Positions 23,759 to 38,700 of a stretch of DNA of 64,000 nt are shown one piece after another. The first letter of the stretch is position 1, and each line of letters opens with the position of its first letter. Origin of the DNA: Enoplosus armatus (Eukaryota; Chordata; Actinopteri; Centrarchiformes; Enoplosidae); assembly GCF_043641665.1 (NCBI RefSeq), contig NC_092200.1, positions 10,857,694-10,921,693 of the forward strand, in the 5' to 3' direction. Made by a program: the position numbers and the translations under genes. The notes under the pieces were generated by a model. It saw only the letters and a list, made by a program, of their open reading frames with translations. It ran no database searches and had not been told where the DNA came from.

Positions 23759-26700
23759 GTTAGTGTGTGTGTGTGCATGTCTGAAAGTACAAGAGCATTA
23801 CTGACCACAGTGCTAGACGTGGAGAGGGAGCTGGAAGGTCTGCAAGTGTCGGTGGTGGGTGCTGGTGGGTCGCATGTCCAAAACCACAGAGAATTCTCAG
23901 AATCTAGACAAGAATATACATGTAATGGAAAAACTGTGCAAAAATGCAGTCACTTCAGACCCACATGATCAAATCTAGACAAAAATAAAACCTACCCAGT
24001 GAATTGCTCTCCTGAGGACTAGGTCCACTGGTAGCGTCAGCACGAGGTTGCAGGTGGAAAGTGTACCTGCCTCGGTAACAACTGGAGGCAGAGAGAGCCA
24101 CATGTTGGAAGTACTGACAGTGGTAAAGCAGAGCCTGGAGCGCTGGAAGACCCACCAAAGACACACCAGACACCTCATCATGGACACATGGGTGCTGGAA
24201 GAGGAGAGAGAGTTAATGTGGTAAAGATACAGAGAGATTGTTATATGACGTCCACTGACCTTTTACTGATAAGAACAGGGCAAAAGAAACAGAGGTGAGA
24301 AAAGGGACTAAATACAGAGAGGTTGTAAAATCCAGCTGGATTGAACTTTGTCTGAACATCACTAGATCTACATTTTCAACATTCAACATTCAAACTGAAA
24401 TCTAATTTGTTAAGTTTAGTTGTGACAGTGATTGCACATCTACAAGATAACATTTTAGTTGTCATATTTCTTTTTATTTGTTTTTCAGGTGGCCTGATTT
24501 GTGCTTTGTATATCTGTCTTGATAAACTTTCTCCTGGCAATTACAACTAGATCAGATTTTGTAAACAACAAGCCTTGCTTTTAAAAGATACAAATAAATA
24601 ATATTTATCTTTTTTCACCTCTGACATGCAGTTCCCTTCCAAGATAATGACATCCCAAATTAAGATGCTGTTGGTGTTTTGACAGACATTTAAACATAAT
24701 TATTTTGGATGCGAGTGCTAGAGGCCTGTGCCCCAGTAGAGCTTCAATTCTAGCAACACCCCTGGTCTGAACCCTGCAGGGCTCAAGCTAGGCATGGTTA
24801 GGGAGGAACAGCGAGGGGATAGAAACAAAGAGAAACTGAAAGAGAGGGAGAGAGAAAACACTTCATGGTCTATAAAAGCTTTTTAACTGGCTGGCAGAGC
24901 TGCTGACCTGCCAGTGGGAGTCCTTGGCCTCCTCTGCGTTGGCAGGCATGGGCATCACCAGCAAGTTCTGCAGGATAAATGCAGCCTGGACACACAAACC
25001 AAAAAAAGAGACGTGGGTCACGTTACACTACATCAGCAACAGTGCCATCTGCCTGTATTTGACTGGTAATACATTAAAGTCCAGCCACATTTTCTGGCCA
25101 CAAATGAAATAAAAGTGCAATTTGCATTGTTCTTACTATTTTTTATAAGTGTGTGGAAGTAATTTTGGGACAAAGCAACAACTGCTCTATATTTTGGCCC
25201 AGGACTCCACAGAGGAAGTTATCTATTTCCTGTGCAGCAATAAAGAAAAGCTGTTTGGGGTTGTACAGACAGTACAGCTAGAGTTGCAGTTCTAACATCG
25301 TACCTCTCTGCGGACCATGCTGCTCTCCTGCTGATCCAGTAGGATGTTGAGCAATGTGCCCCACAGACCTCCGCTGATGTTCTGACAGCTGGCACACAGA
25401 GCCTGGCATCCGCTGGGCAATGAGGACAGAGCCGCACCTAAACCCAAACTGGCAAACCTCACCTGATGTGAGAAGGGGGACATGAGTTTGGGTGGATGTT
25501 TAAGGAAAGAGAAATAGGAAAAAGAAAGATGGTGTAGGTGTATATACATCCATAGACTAAAAGTAATGATTCTCCAAAAGCGTGGACGCTGCTAATGTTA
25601 TGGGACTCCTATCTATAGCAATATTAAATGTGAATTTGGCCGTGCTGGTTATTCATAATACTAGACTAGCATTTCAATGGATGATAGCAAAGACAGAGTC
25701 TACCTTATCAAGGGAGTCTCTTCGACTGACTTGTGTGGGAACTTATTTTTGGAGACAGACAGAGAATTTGGTACGACTAGCTGCCATGTGCTTCTTTTTG
25801 TCTTTGAGTTCTTGCGCAGCTCTTGTGGGTTTCATTTTGTCCCAAAAGTCAAGCATCTAGAAACTTCTTTTTATAACAGAAAGAGTTTGAAGAATGAATA
25901 TTGAAGACTGTAGTGTCATACATATACATATATACACACATATCTATCTATGATAAGTTATCATGATTTCAAGAAAATGAAAAGACTGTCTGTACCTCTT
26001 GATCTCGGTCGACCCATAGTGGGATGAGCCAGGCCAAACAAAGCTGAGAGGCACTAGCCTCCTCAGCAGCTGCCTCATTCCCCAGGGACCACTGGGATAT
26101 GAAGTCCTGATGCAGTCAAAACAGAAGGAAAAACATGTTTTCTGTACCATTCCAAAATATTTTAATGCGGTGTAGTATGGTGTCTTAAATGTATTCACTG
26201 ATTTCTTTCCAACCAGCATCCTCACTGCGGTATAACCATTGTTGACACTTGCATTGTCCTTGTTCTTGGCCATCATCTCATGGGACAGGTGAAGCAAGCA
26301 GATGACAGCATTCTTGGTCACACCTTTCCCCATGAAGGACAGGGAGTTGCCTCCCCACTCTACATAGAATGAGGAGATCACCTGTGTAGAGGGAACAGAT
26401 TATATTGGGAATATTGAATTAAAGAGCACTGCAGTGCAATCATGTGTATTGTTGTTTCCCATCCAGAATTTCTCCTCTTGCAAAGACATAGCTGATAGAA
26501 CTGCACAGTATTTGGATTTGGTACGTGGTGTTATCACATGTTGCTCCCAGTTTCTGTTCGTTTGTCATTGAACACCAAAGACTGAACAAAGAGTACTTGT
26601 TCCTGAGTTAGTCATCATTACTGTATACTTGTCATGCAACTCACTGCTTCCAAACGAAGGCTAAATACAGCTGAGACTAATTATTTTGCTTTGATGTGCC

Positions 26701-29700
26701 ATCAGGATGAGGGACTGCACTGAAGAGCAGGTGAAGAGAGAGAGGAGCCCAAGGCCTGCTGAGCTTTAGGGCCCTACAGTGTCAGGAGTATCAGGTGAGA
26801 GGTGGGTCAGAGGGTTGAGGAGATGGGGGTGAAAGAGTTAGGTATCTGATTGCTATCAGCGAGATGGAAGTAGCCACCAGAGATCTTGACTGAAAAGGAA
26901 ATTAACCTTCAATCTTCATCTAATCTTAATTTATGTTCATGAAAGCTGCACATTAAAACAAACCAAACAAACAAGGACAGGTATTATGTAAACAGGATGG
27001 CCTATTCCACAGGGGTCTTCATTCCCAATCAAAACTAAAAATTTGGACACCTCTGTGCTGAGGACTGCTGCACAAGCTTGTCTACACAGCATTACACTAT
27101 TGTTTTATGCACTGTTGAACAACTGAACAGATGGAATAGGCAAGGTTGATTAATCTCATCAGCACCTTCACAGTGTGGCATATCTAATCAATGAGATTTT
27201 TACCTATTGCAATTCATGTCCCGTAACCATATTCTGCTTAATTTTAATTAGTTCCTCAGAAAGTACTGTGCTTTTCCTTTTATTCCTTTCTGTAGGCAGT
27301 CTCACCTCTGAGAGGATAGGAGGCGTGCATATGTCCATGCAACACATGAGCATATGCACTCTACAGACACAGAACTTCACACACATGCCTCATACAAACA
27401 CACACACACACACACCTCTAATAGCCCACTGAGATACTTGGAGCAGAGGGGAATGGGCTCCAGGTCAGGGCAGTGGGAGCTCCAGCCAGGCTGGGCAGTC
27501 ACGCTGACCATGCCCTGCAGTGTCCTCTCCAGGCTGGGAAGGCCATAGAAACGCGGAGCGTCAGACACCCGCAGGCTCTGAAGCAAACGGACTGCCAGCT
27601 GGCTCTTGAAGGGTCCTGCTAATGCCAGACACAGCCTGGACAGACAGGAAAGGACAGAGTGAGAAAGAGCAAGAAACAAGCAAACCAGACAGACATGAGG
27701 GTAGACAAGAGGAAGAAAGGAGAGGGAAAAAAAGACAAGATAATGTTGACAATTGGCATACCAATTCTTCATCATAAGCCTGTGGCTTTTTATGTGTTTG
27801 GCATTCATTTTCATGTTCTAAATGACTATGCTATTAGGATTTCCATCACAAATTAACTGAAATAAATACATCCTCTACAGTAGAAGAACACTTCAGTATG
27901 TTTTTCCCTCCTGATTAATCAATTTTCATTATCTTTCAAAATTATGAACAACCTGCCAAAATGGTCTTTGTGTGAAATCCTCCTACCTGTCAGCGGTGTG
28001 TGAAAGTCGGAGGAGTAAAATGTTAAAGAGGCTGGTGAGTTCTCTCTGCAGTCTCTGGCTGACATGGTCCTTCAGTTCCTCTAGCTCCCCTGGGCTCTGA
28101 GCTGAGGTCTGGGTCTCCACACCAAGCAGCAAATTAAGAAGGGACTCGGTCTCCTGGATGATGGACGGATGAATGGAAACCAACAATTATTGGTTTGTTC
28201 TTTGATTTTATCTAATTATTTTCGATGTATCCCATTTTAATGTGATAATGCTTTGTCACAACAACTTATGAATGTCTTCACCAGTTTTTTTCTTCTTTTT
28301 ATGCCTTCTTGTGCTCTGTTAACTGCATACAAAGCTTGGCTTCGCTTGCATTTAGTATTAATAGTGAAACAAATTGTATCTAAATTCAAACCTCCAAGGA
28401 CGGAAGAGACTGACAGGTGTATTTGAGCAAGCACCTCCTTCTTAGCACCACCCATTTTTCCCCCTGCAAAACTCTAGGATGTAGGAGTGCCAAACATGCA
28501 GAATTTCTTATTGAGCAGTGCACACAGAGTAGATAGTTAATGCAAGTGTAGAGAGCGACAGATGTTCGTGAAACAGCTCAGTAATTACAGAAAAGTCAGA
28601 GCAGAGCTGCTCACCCCTACCAGGCATTCAATCTGAGTCTGCTTTAGCTGCCAGGGGAGGGCTTATTGTTTACACACACATTAATGAGAAAGCCAAGGTG
28701 AGACTGATTAAATCCTAAAAGTAGCTCTCCCCGCTAAAACAGTGTGGTTATTCTTCTCCTCGGGCAAAAATATGACTCCAACTTTGTGTTAGGAGCTCAG
28801 GAAATAATCTCTGCCGCAGGTCTGAGGTGGTACGCTGTGATACTATTTTTCTGTCGTTATGAGAGAGTAATACGTTTGGCTTGTCTGACGGCGTGTGATT
28901 TATTCAAGCTTTGATTACAGGTATATAACCTTCTGTGTTGGAGAGGAGAGGGCCTAACCAGATTACTTGCTAACAGGGATGTACACACACATATGTTACA
29001 AGCGTATACACACACACCACAGGCAAGCTACAGTACAGCAGTGAACAGTAGTCATCTATACCACAACCACACTGCAACTTATAACAATGTGTGTTCAAAA
29101 ATCCTCCTCAACTATCCCTTTAAGCCAAAACCTTACAGGACTATTGTAGTGAGATTTTACTTTCCTGCGTGTCCAGAAAGTGTGAATTATTTGTACCTGG
29201 TTGAGAAGCAGCTCCAGTATCCAGCGCAGGTCCTTGTCCTCTGGGTCTGATGCAGACTCAGTGTGTTTGAAGTAGGCATTCAAAAATGCAACAATGCCCA
29301 CTAGCAACCTCTCATCCTCAACACAGGCTGGATGCACCTGGAGAAATCTGCAGGGAGGAAGAGACAGAGGACGAGGAGGAAGGGAGGAGGAAGAGAACAT
29401 GGTTGATTATTACTATAGCATACAGATTCATAAAGAAGCTAAAGTTCTATCCACTCATCTTTGTTTTATTCTACAGCGGAAATATTAATTGTACAAACCA
29501 ATAAGTATTAGATATATGCTGCTATAGTAGACAGAAAGGAGTGGTGATAAACTGAAGGAAGCTTGCTCTTGTTTCCTTCATTATTACTAAAGCATAACAT
29601 TTTAATAATTTACATTTTTTAGGCTCAGCTTCAGGATTAGAGTAGTTAGAGGAAGAAAAGAGATTTTTTGAAATTAATAATTTTAATAAAGAATAAAGAC

Positions 29701-32700
29701 GTTTGTCCTCCAATGGGGGGATGTTAAAAAAAAAAAACATCAGTAAGACTTATTACTACTACTTAATGACTTAAATACGTACGATGCCAAGCAGAAAACA
29801 AAAAAAGTAAATTTGAAAAATATCAGGGATGCTTTAATACTCATGCCAGGAACTGTAAACGGAAAGGCATTTAACACTATTAATTTATGTCAATTCTTCA
29901 AAATTAGACAAAAAGACAAAGCCATACTGTGCTCACTGAGCCATGGACCAACATTTGGTTCACAGCAGTAATAATAATGGCATACTGTGGGAGCATGTCA
30001 TAAAACCCAAATCCCATCATTTGCTTAATTCATAAACCTTAACGAGACATGATTACTGACGTGGTTATTAGCATGTGAACCAAAAGTACGTGAATCTTTA
30101 ATTGAATTTGTATGCAGTGTACCTGCTCACTGTTCCCTGCCAGCTGAGGGACTGAAGGGTGCCTCTGCAGCTGTGGGTAGGAATGTGAGGGAGGGCCAGT
30201 CTGTCAATCAGTAAATAGAGGCTGAGCCTGGAGAGGGCAGAGGTCACCGAACTGTGTCCCACTGCCGTAACAATGGCCTGGATGCAGTCCTGCAGCGCAG
30301 TGGGAAGGTGCACTGCCTGTAGCGACAGAACCTGTGCTTTTGACAGCTTTAAGTCAGGGTGAAATCTGTGGGGAACAGCATGTAAATGGTTAAAATATAT
30401 ATATATTCAAAATCAGATTACATGACTATTGATGTGCTGACAAGTGTGTTGCATAAGTAGCATCCTCAGAAGCATACTAATGACTGCATTAACAAACATA
30501 TTTGATCACCAATCTGAAGGGATGAGACATTTATGAGTCATCCAAAGAGAGATGTTTTCTGAGAATTACTGAGTCAAGCGGAGGCAGAGGCAGGCATCAT
30601 ACCAGCCACAAGCAACAAGCAATACTCAAGAAAACTGTCAAAACAATATGGAAAAAAAAGATTTTGATCATTTTAAGACACAACAATATCATCAGAGATT
30701 AAGGACTTGAGCACAGAGTTGTACTTGTACACAAAGTCCGAGGAATATCACTCTTAATTTTCACTGACTAATCCAAGTACTCTTCTCCCAATCATAGCTC
30801 GGTATGAAATGTAGTCTCTGGTGTATTGAACCATCTATGGTGTGCTTTAAATGTCTTTGCTGTCATCAAGCTGGTTAAAACTGTATGAGACATTCTCATC
30901 CATTTGAATTAGGTCACAGTAGAAGTAAATGAAGACAAATGAAACACAAGATGCCAAGCTTCTGAAACTAATTTCTTAACCATAATTCTCCACTACAGAG
31001 AACACTGTATAAGAGTTGATGTGTAGCGGGATTTTTCTTTGATTAAGATATCCTGCTATGGAAATATTGTTCTGGTCAGTTTCTCCAACATCCAACATTT
31101 TGTTCCTAAAACCAAAACAAAATACTGCACAATTATCTAAAAACAATGCAAAAGATCTTGCAAAAACATGACACTTAAACAGATACATGAAAATACTGTA
31201 CGTGAATAAATAACTACAAATAGTTAACCAATTTCTTTCTACGGTGAAGGACAAGTTACGCTTTCTTGATACAGAAACATTGGTCAACCTTGGTGTCCAA
31301 TCTCCAGCATATTTTTTACACAAGAACAAATTCTTGTAATAATTTCAGACCATGCTAACATCCTGCTGCATGCATAAAAGTCAGAAATATTAAGGTTCTT
31401 ACTCAGTAACATCGGTAGAGATGCTATGCAGCTCTTCAAGGAGGTTGTCTATCCCAGAATGCCATGCAGTGTTCCAGGCCACCTGCAGGGCCTGGCGGGC
31501 GGGTGCCAGGGTCAGGAGGTCAGAGGAAGGGGGCAGGACACAGCAGTACGGGCTGACAGCGTGATGAGTCGCTGCCTGGAATGGGATGTTGTACCTGGGA
31601 GAAAGTGTTGTTAATACTGCTTGTGAAGTTGATAAGAGAAAGGGACCTTTAAGAGAAACCATGACTCAATGCGAATGTCAACTGGTGATCTTCACAGCTT
31701 TACAGAGGAGTTTACCTGCGTATTACTGACAGCGGCAGGGAGAACGGTGTGAGGGTCACATCTGTGTTGGATTTGTCAGACCTGATATGACACAAACAGG
31801 AAGTACAACAAAATATTGAATGGATGCACATTTATTTTAGAAGCATGGAAAACTCAAAGAAAGGAAAAATAAACTCACCATATTTCAATGCTGGCAATCT
31901 CATCAAAAAGCAGTAAACCCATCAGGACAGCAATCTCACTTTCATTGCCTTTGTTCTCTTTCAATATCAAGGATGCTATAATGAAGACACAACATGGACA
32001 ATTTACATAATAACCACACCCGTTATCACTCGACCTCATGAATACATTCATACACATTTTAAATTCCATTAGAGCGACAAACACTTAAAGACTCATTTCA
32101 AAATTGAAGTTTGGAAATTCCCAATGAGCTTGCCACCCACAACAGGCTTTACTTACATTATGACATTTATGATGAATAAGAAATTTGGTGTCTGAGGTCT
32201 TAATGCTTTAAACTGTGTTGTACAAACATTACATTTGTATAATGTATAAAAACCTGGCTCAATATTTTTGCATGAAACCTCTCACGCTCCAGAAAGGATG
32301 TTTCTGTCTAAATCACAAAAACAATAATGCAATAACAATCAACAAATATAGAGGCAGTCACAACTGAGATGTTATAATTTAAATTAAATGTCTCCTAATG
32401 TAAAATGCGGATCTACAAATTATGCAACATAAATGTGGGTTGCTATATATATCACCAACTACAGCATTGCACATAAAGATAGAGAACAATGTGCTAGTGT
32501 TGAGCTGAGCTCCATAGCAACATGTTGCATCATACTAATATGCCACTTACTACAGTGTGACAACATGGTTAAAAGCTGTGCATCAACGGATGACTTGTCA
32601 TCGTTTTTTGAGAGCGTGCCCCCGAGCTACACAACAAAATGCGTATAGCTATTACTTAATGAGTTGTCTTGTGAACGTACCCCTGAGCAGTGTGAGGAGC

Positions 32701-35700
32701 AGGAGGTTGCGCTGCGCCAGGCTGTGCCTCAGAGATGGATCTGCATACACCAGCTTCCTCAGGATACATACGCAAGGCTCCAGCAGGCAATCTAAGCTCT
32801 GGGGAGAACAGCAACATACGCAGTCAGTGTTTAATTGCAGGGAAAACACAAACAGACACACATATTCTCTTTCTGTCTCCTCCTGCTCGGTGTCCCTCGC
32901 ATATAAATGCACAGGGTGTCTTTGCTGTCTCTTCACATAAACTAAACCCAAATTCTGTGATTGTGCAGGTCACAAGCAATGGAGGGTTGGGACAAATATA
33001 ACCTGCAGGCATCCCTCTTACATGCTCTTGTTAACTGAGACAAGTCATGCTCTGCGGCCGTGTTCCTCCACCTCCATGTCGCCCGACATGCTAGACGATT
33101 ACCCCTGTAAGCAGCTTCTGATTTAAGGCCTGAGAATGATCAGCAGACTGCAGTAACCGGAAGGCAAACATCACTGCTGACCAAGGCCTGTCTGACACTA
33201 TTAATACAGGCCATTTCATCTCTCTATCATGCACGCCTCAGTGGGTTTCCTCCACATCCGCTGGCAACACATGTACTCACATATAAACCAGGACATGTAC
33301 ACAAATAAGAGCACATGCAAGTGCATTTATGAGATACAGGGTTTGTTTGGCTTCAACAGCAATTTGTTCAGTGCACATCTATTTATCACTTTGCCAAAGC
33401 AGGTTTGTTTCTACCTTGTTGCCGTTTACACTCTCCATAATGAAAGAAGTGACTTTGTCTGTTATTCCAAGATTCTTCAGCACTGGATGCATTGTGGTGT
33501 CTGCAATGAAGTAAGAGAACAATTCAATATACTGATGATAAACATTTGCATAATCCTCAACTATTTGCTTTTCGTGCTTGTCTAAAACATATGGTGGTGG
33601 GAAGACACAACCTGCTGCATTCGCTGCAAATTGTAGTTCTCACAAGGGGAGAGCTCTCACTTATCACGCAAACTTTTAAAATAGTTTTTTTTAATTTTAT
33701 CAAGTGCATAACCTTTCATCTAACACTCCATTTAGGCCTTTCAAACCACTTTTTATGTGGTTGATAATTCAGGCACTATACTTCAATATGGAATAACAAG
33801 CTCAATATCATTCTCAAATGAACTATTAGAGGGATGTGAATTGTTAGCAACTGCAGTCTGCTTGTACACTGTGCAGTGATACTATCCCCTTTACAGATTT
33901 GCAAGTGCTTGTGGGGAACAACTATAAAAAATAGAGAGGATGTTTTGTGGGACCAATTCAAAAATTCAGGAGTTAGAAGGGGCCCAAAGTATAACCAGTC
34001 AGTGTGTTTCCCATTAAAATATGCCTCTAGATGAGTTCTCTGATCTGAAAGAGAGAGAGAGAAATGCACCGAGGTAAACTTAGAGGGTGGTTTCAAAAAG
34101 TATTAGCCTGCCAGAGCCAAGGTTCAGTATGGAAATGTTTCAAAATAATACTATAGTTGAGTTTATGAGTTTATAAGAATACTGTAGATTACTGTTAGCA
34201 TCTTTTACAGACAACTCACTTTGTAGCACCACAGACAGCTGCTCTGCTGCTGATCTTCTCAGGGAGATATCAATAGTGTCTGAGGACAGGATACAAAACA
34301 GCTTCTCCACCGACTCCACCTAGACAGCATTAAACACATTAAGTAAGCACTTATATCTGCCTGTGCAGAAGTGTGTTGTCCTTTCTGTGTATGTGGATTT
34401 ATACCTTAAGGACAGACTTGTTGCTGGTGTCCAGTGTGATGTCTGAAGGGTTTCTGAGGCAGTAGAGATTGGGGAGCAAGGAGATCGCTGGTTGATCAAG
34501 GTCTGGTCTGGATGTGTGAGCATCATCATCGCTGGTTAAGTGGGGCAGGATTTGTTGCACTGCTGCTATTCTCACACTGTTAATAATGAGCAGAGAAAAC
34601 ATGGATTTAATTATTTAATTTAAAAACACAGTTTAATAATTACATAAAACAGCTATGTTCGGGTGATGAAGCAAGCCTTCTATCTGCATTACCTGCCTTT
34701 TGTGTTTTTACACGACATCCACATGGTGACTGGTTGTCAAAAAATTGCTGGCAGGGCAGATAAATCTATTAGCTGTTGCCAAAATCTACCAGGACTTGTC
34801 TCCTAGCCAGTGTCTGGTGTTAATTTCCATCTCTATCAATATTCATAGACTGGGACTGAATAGCTGTTTTACACGGGCCTCACAGTGCATTTAGATGACT
34901 TGATGAGCACATCAGCTGACAGCAACAGACAGCGATAATATGTCCATCACATTATAGAGCAAACTATTTAGACTATCAGGAGTTTGGCTGGTTCACAAAG
35001 AAAAAAGCCCTGTGAACCAACGTCAAACAACTTCACACAGGCAAAGACACAGAGGAAACATACCATCACAGACATATAAACAAAACACACACATCTCTGA
35101 TAGGCGCACACATCTGGGCAGGCACAAATACAAACATTGACAAAAGAAAAACCCAGAGCCCAGACTCACGTTGGTTGTTTTGTGAAAAGAAGTCGGAGCG
35201 CTGCTTTTAGCTTGGCTGTGCTCGGAAACACGTTGTCTCTTGCCACGTCCGACATGTCACTTATCAGCAGGACACAGTTTCCCAGTGACTCTTCAGTGCC
35301 AGCGTAACCCTGTCACACACACACACACACACACACAATTTTCAGACTGCCTTAGCAGACAATGGAGCCAACAATGGGGAATTCCAGCTAAGCAGCACAA
35401 CAGTAAATAAAATATGCATTGCTTTGATTACGGGTGGTTTCATTTCATCTCTTGTTGACATGGTGGGCCCATCTCTGAATGGCCTCCTTGAATTAAATCA
35501 CACTTGACAGCCTAGTCAAAATCTCATGTATATTCATGAAGAATTTCCAGGCTTTCTGTTGCCTGAAACTGAACAATTAATAAAAGCTTGTTTTTTTTTC
35601 ACCCAAAAGGAAACAATATAGCACAGAATATGTAAATGAGAGAATAACGAAATTTTTCTCACTGGCAGCTCAATATGCAGTCTTTTGTGGTCCAAGAGCG

Positions 35701-38700
35701 CTAAAATTGCACTTTTGATCATAGTTGTTTTGATTGTGGCGAACATACACGACTTCCCCTCACTCCATAAATATAATGTAATAAGTTCCCAAACATGATG
35801 CCGCTTTATGAGCTTTGCAGAACAAATACAACACAGCCTCTGCAGAGAACACAACACCTGTAAGATGGGCATGACCGGGTAAAGTGCCTCATTGAATCTG
35901 TCCCAGGTTGATGCTGTCATCATCAATCGTCCCTTGAGCAGGAATAGCAGAATATCCTTGGCAGCACCGTTCACCTATAGATCACAGGTAAACTGCTGAA
36001 TTCACAAAGGCACTGCTGATGAAACATTTACTGTTGTAAGAAGTCTAAGTGATAGACTTCTAAATTATATGACACCGGTGAACCCTGACAGTTTAGCATA
36101 ACCTTAAAGTAATATACAGTAACTTTAAAAAACTCACACAACACACAGAAATCCCAATACTTTAACTCTAATGAGTATCTGTGTTGATTACATTTATTCC
36201 TTTCAACCTGACCTCAGTCCAAAGGTCTAAAAGTCAAATTGGCTCTAACATAAATACCTTGCCTACCTTCTCTGCAGAATCCTGGAGTCCAAAAGCGCTT
36301 ATTTCATAGAGCACCCTGTGGTGAAGAAGCAAGTTGACTCCACCGCAGGCTCCTGATTCCTGTCGTGACACATTACGGATGCCAAGGCAGTCCTAGGGGT
36401 GTATGTAATCACACCGAAGCACATCATAAATTATCGCTATCTTCTCACTTGTCCTCGCATACAAGAGTTCCAATTCACTTTAAATGTAGCCATATACTGT
36501 AGACAGTGGTTAGTAAAATGAAAAGGAAGTCTGATTTCAAATGTCAAGAGGGTTTTTTTTATAGCACACTGTCAAAGACCTGTGATTCATCCATCTTCCT
36601 CCTACATTTACATAAAAGGTGCCCCACCAAACAGGCCCACATTATGGCCTTAGTAGCTATAATTTTAGCCATGAACCTGCACACTTGCATTTAAACAATG
36701 ACTGTCTATATAAGATGTCTTGCTCTGACCTTGACCAGGTTTAAAGTGCATTTGTATGTTTCCGTCTTGACAGGCAGTAAGGGATGGGACAGCAGCTTGA
36801 GGAGAAGTCTCTGGCTCTCTGTTTGGAGGAGGGGGCTGGGCTGATCAAACTTCCACCTGGTGATGGACAAGTTTAGACTAGTAAATGCAGCAGAACAAGT
36901 GAGTGACTTCAAGTTGCAAGAAATTATGTTTTTTTTATCGTACAGGTAGGAGCAGATGTGAAGACATTCCTTGACGATGGGTAAGTGCTGGTGAAACGGG
37001 AGGCCACCTATGGCTTGGTCTGCCAGCTCCAGTAACTCCAACCAGTTCTTTTCTCCCTTGATGAAGAAATAAGCCAATGAATAAATACAAAAGTGCCAAT
37101 ATGAGTGACGGGCTAAACAGGTTTTGCTATAACCTGAGGGCCACAGCTAGTGACAGTTACATTTGTATCAGAGTGATTTTTAATTTAAGAAATGTATGTT
37201 GTATATCTGTAAAAGATGACTGCAGAGCTACTTGCGATATTGGCTTACTGTAATCAAGTGACATGCAGCTCCTACCTCAGCTTGGGCTTCCTTGAGGAAG
37301 TTGCAGGTGGATTCCATCCAAAGGGCAGCGCAGGTCACCCTCCTGTAGAGGTCATGGCTGTCTGAGTTCACCTGCTCCAGGTAGGCCACCGCTGCCTCTT
37401 GCATGCTGGGTAATAATCTTCCCAATGACGTGTCCAAGCATAGGTGGAAAATAGCCGTTGCTGCGTTTTCTGGGAGATGGTCACTAGCCTGTGTGAGGTT
37501 AAGAAACCTTCATTGTCTACTATTTTTGGAGTTAAAGTCAAGTAATCACAGAAAATCATAACAAAAGTCTTGTGATTCGGTCACACAAGCACACACACCT
37601 TCTCAGGAGGGAGGATGGTCTGTAGGAGTTTAATGGTGAATATAGCAGAGCCTGTGTAAGCCATTCTGTGATGAACCTGAGAGCTGTGGGGAATGTCTGC
37701 TTTACAGCTCTGATGGTAGCTCAGGATATCCCCCAGTAGTTCCATGCAGGCTTGCAGCTTCTCTTTCTAAAATACACACAGACGGAAATGTAGACAGAAG
37801 CACACATGCCACACAAGCACAGCAACACACGCACATGTACTCACATCACGTGCATGTTCACTTACACAGACACACACCGACGCACAGCGAATGGCTGGGA
37901 GCCAAGAGAAAAATTGTTCGTTCCAGGGGTTAGGAATTGAATGTAATCAGATTTCAGGGTTATTTTGGGACGAGATACAGATCCACCCTATCTCAGTTTG
38001 AATAAATTGGAACAATCTATTCTCAGCCACTTTGTTCTGAGAGTAGAAATTGAACAATAGAAGATAAATGCCAGCAGGGGGCAGTAGATGCCCTGTGCAT
38101 TGCCGTAGCTGGCATGAACACTTCGGCCCATTCCCATAGGAAAAACCTAGAGGTCTGGCACACAAAAGCTGCTCTCCACATAAAGATGACAAAACAGTTC
38201 TTAGGCTGCAAGGCTCTGGGCATGTATTAAACAGCAGAGGGCCAGAGGGGCCTGGGCTTGACAAGTGTATAAGTCCCCGTGCACAGGAACATACTCTTCA
38301 AACAGTCAGGGAGGATAACAAATGATTCTGCTTGGTAAAAAACAAACAAACACACACCAGTTTAACATAATCCATTGTATGGACTTTATACAATAAATTA
38401 ATACATTTACTAACCCAACAATTCTGTGCTTGGATAAACCCAGGGGTACCGAGGCGGGGTGTGCATGTATGTGTGAGAAGCTCTTTGTAACCAGCAGAAG
38501 GCCTTTGTAACCTTATTTAATTCATTCAGCTCAATCACATGCCTACAGTTCTCCTTGACAGTTGAGTACCGTATGCCTGTGTGTCTGTAGCAAATTGTCT
38601 AGTGGCCAACCCAGTTCCCCTTTTCAGTGAAGTGTATCCATTCATCTACATAAGAGGCTGTCATGAGCTGTGTTTTGACTTGCCAGCTCCATCCCCACCA

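Noticed and set aside
36857..36943. Reading exons 13 and 14 as one exon of 327 bases
   Set aside because: The frame is open throughout, but the middle 87 bases have GT-AG ends, matching phases and lower GC than both sides, and resemble no rotatin residues that I recall. Splicing is the simpler view; the alternative is kept as a finding.
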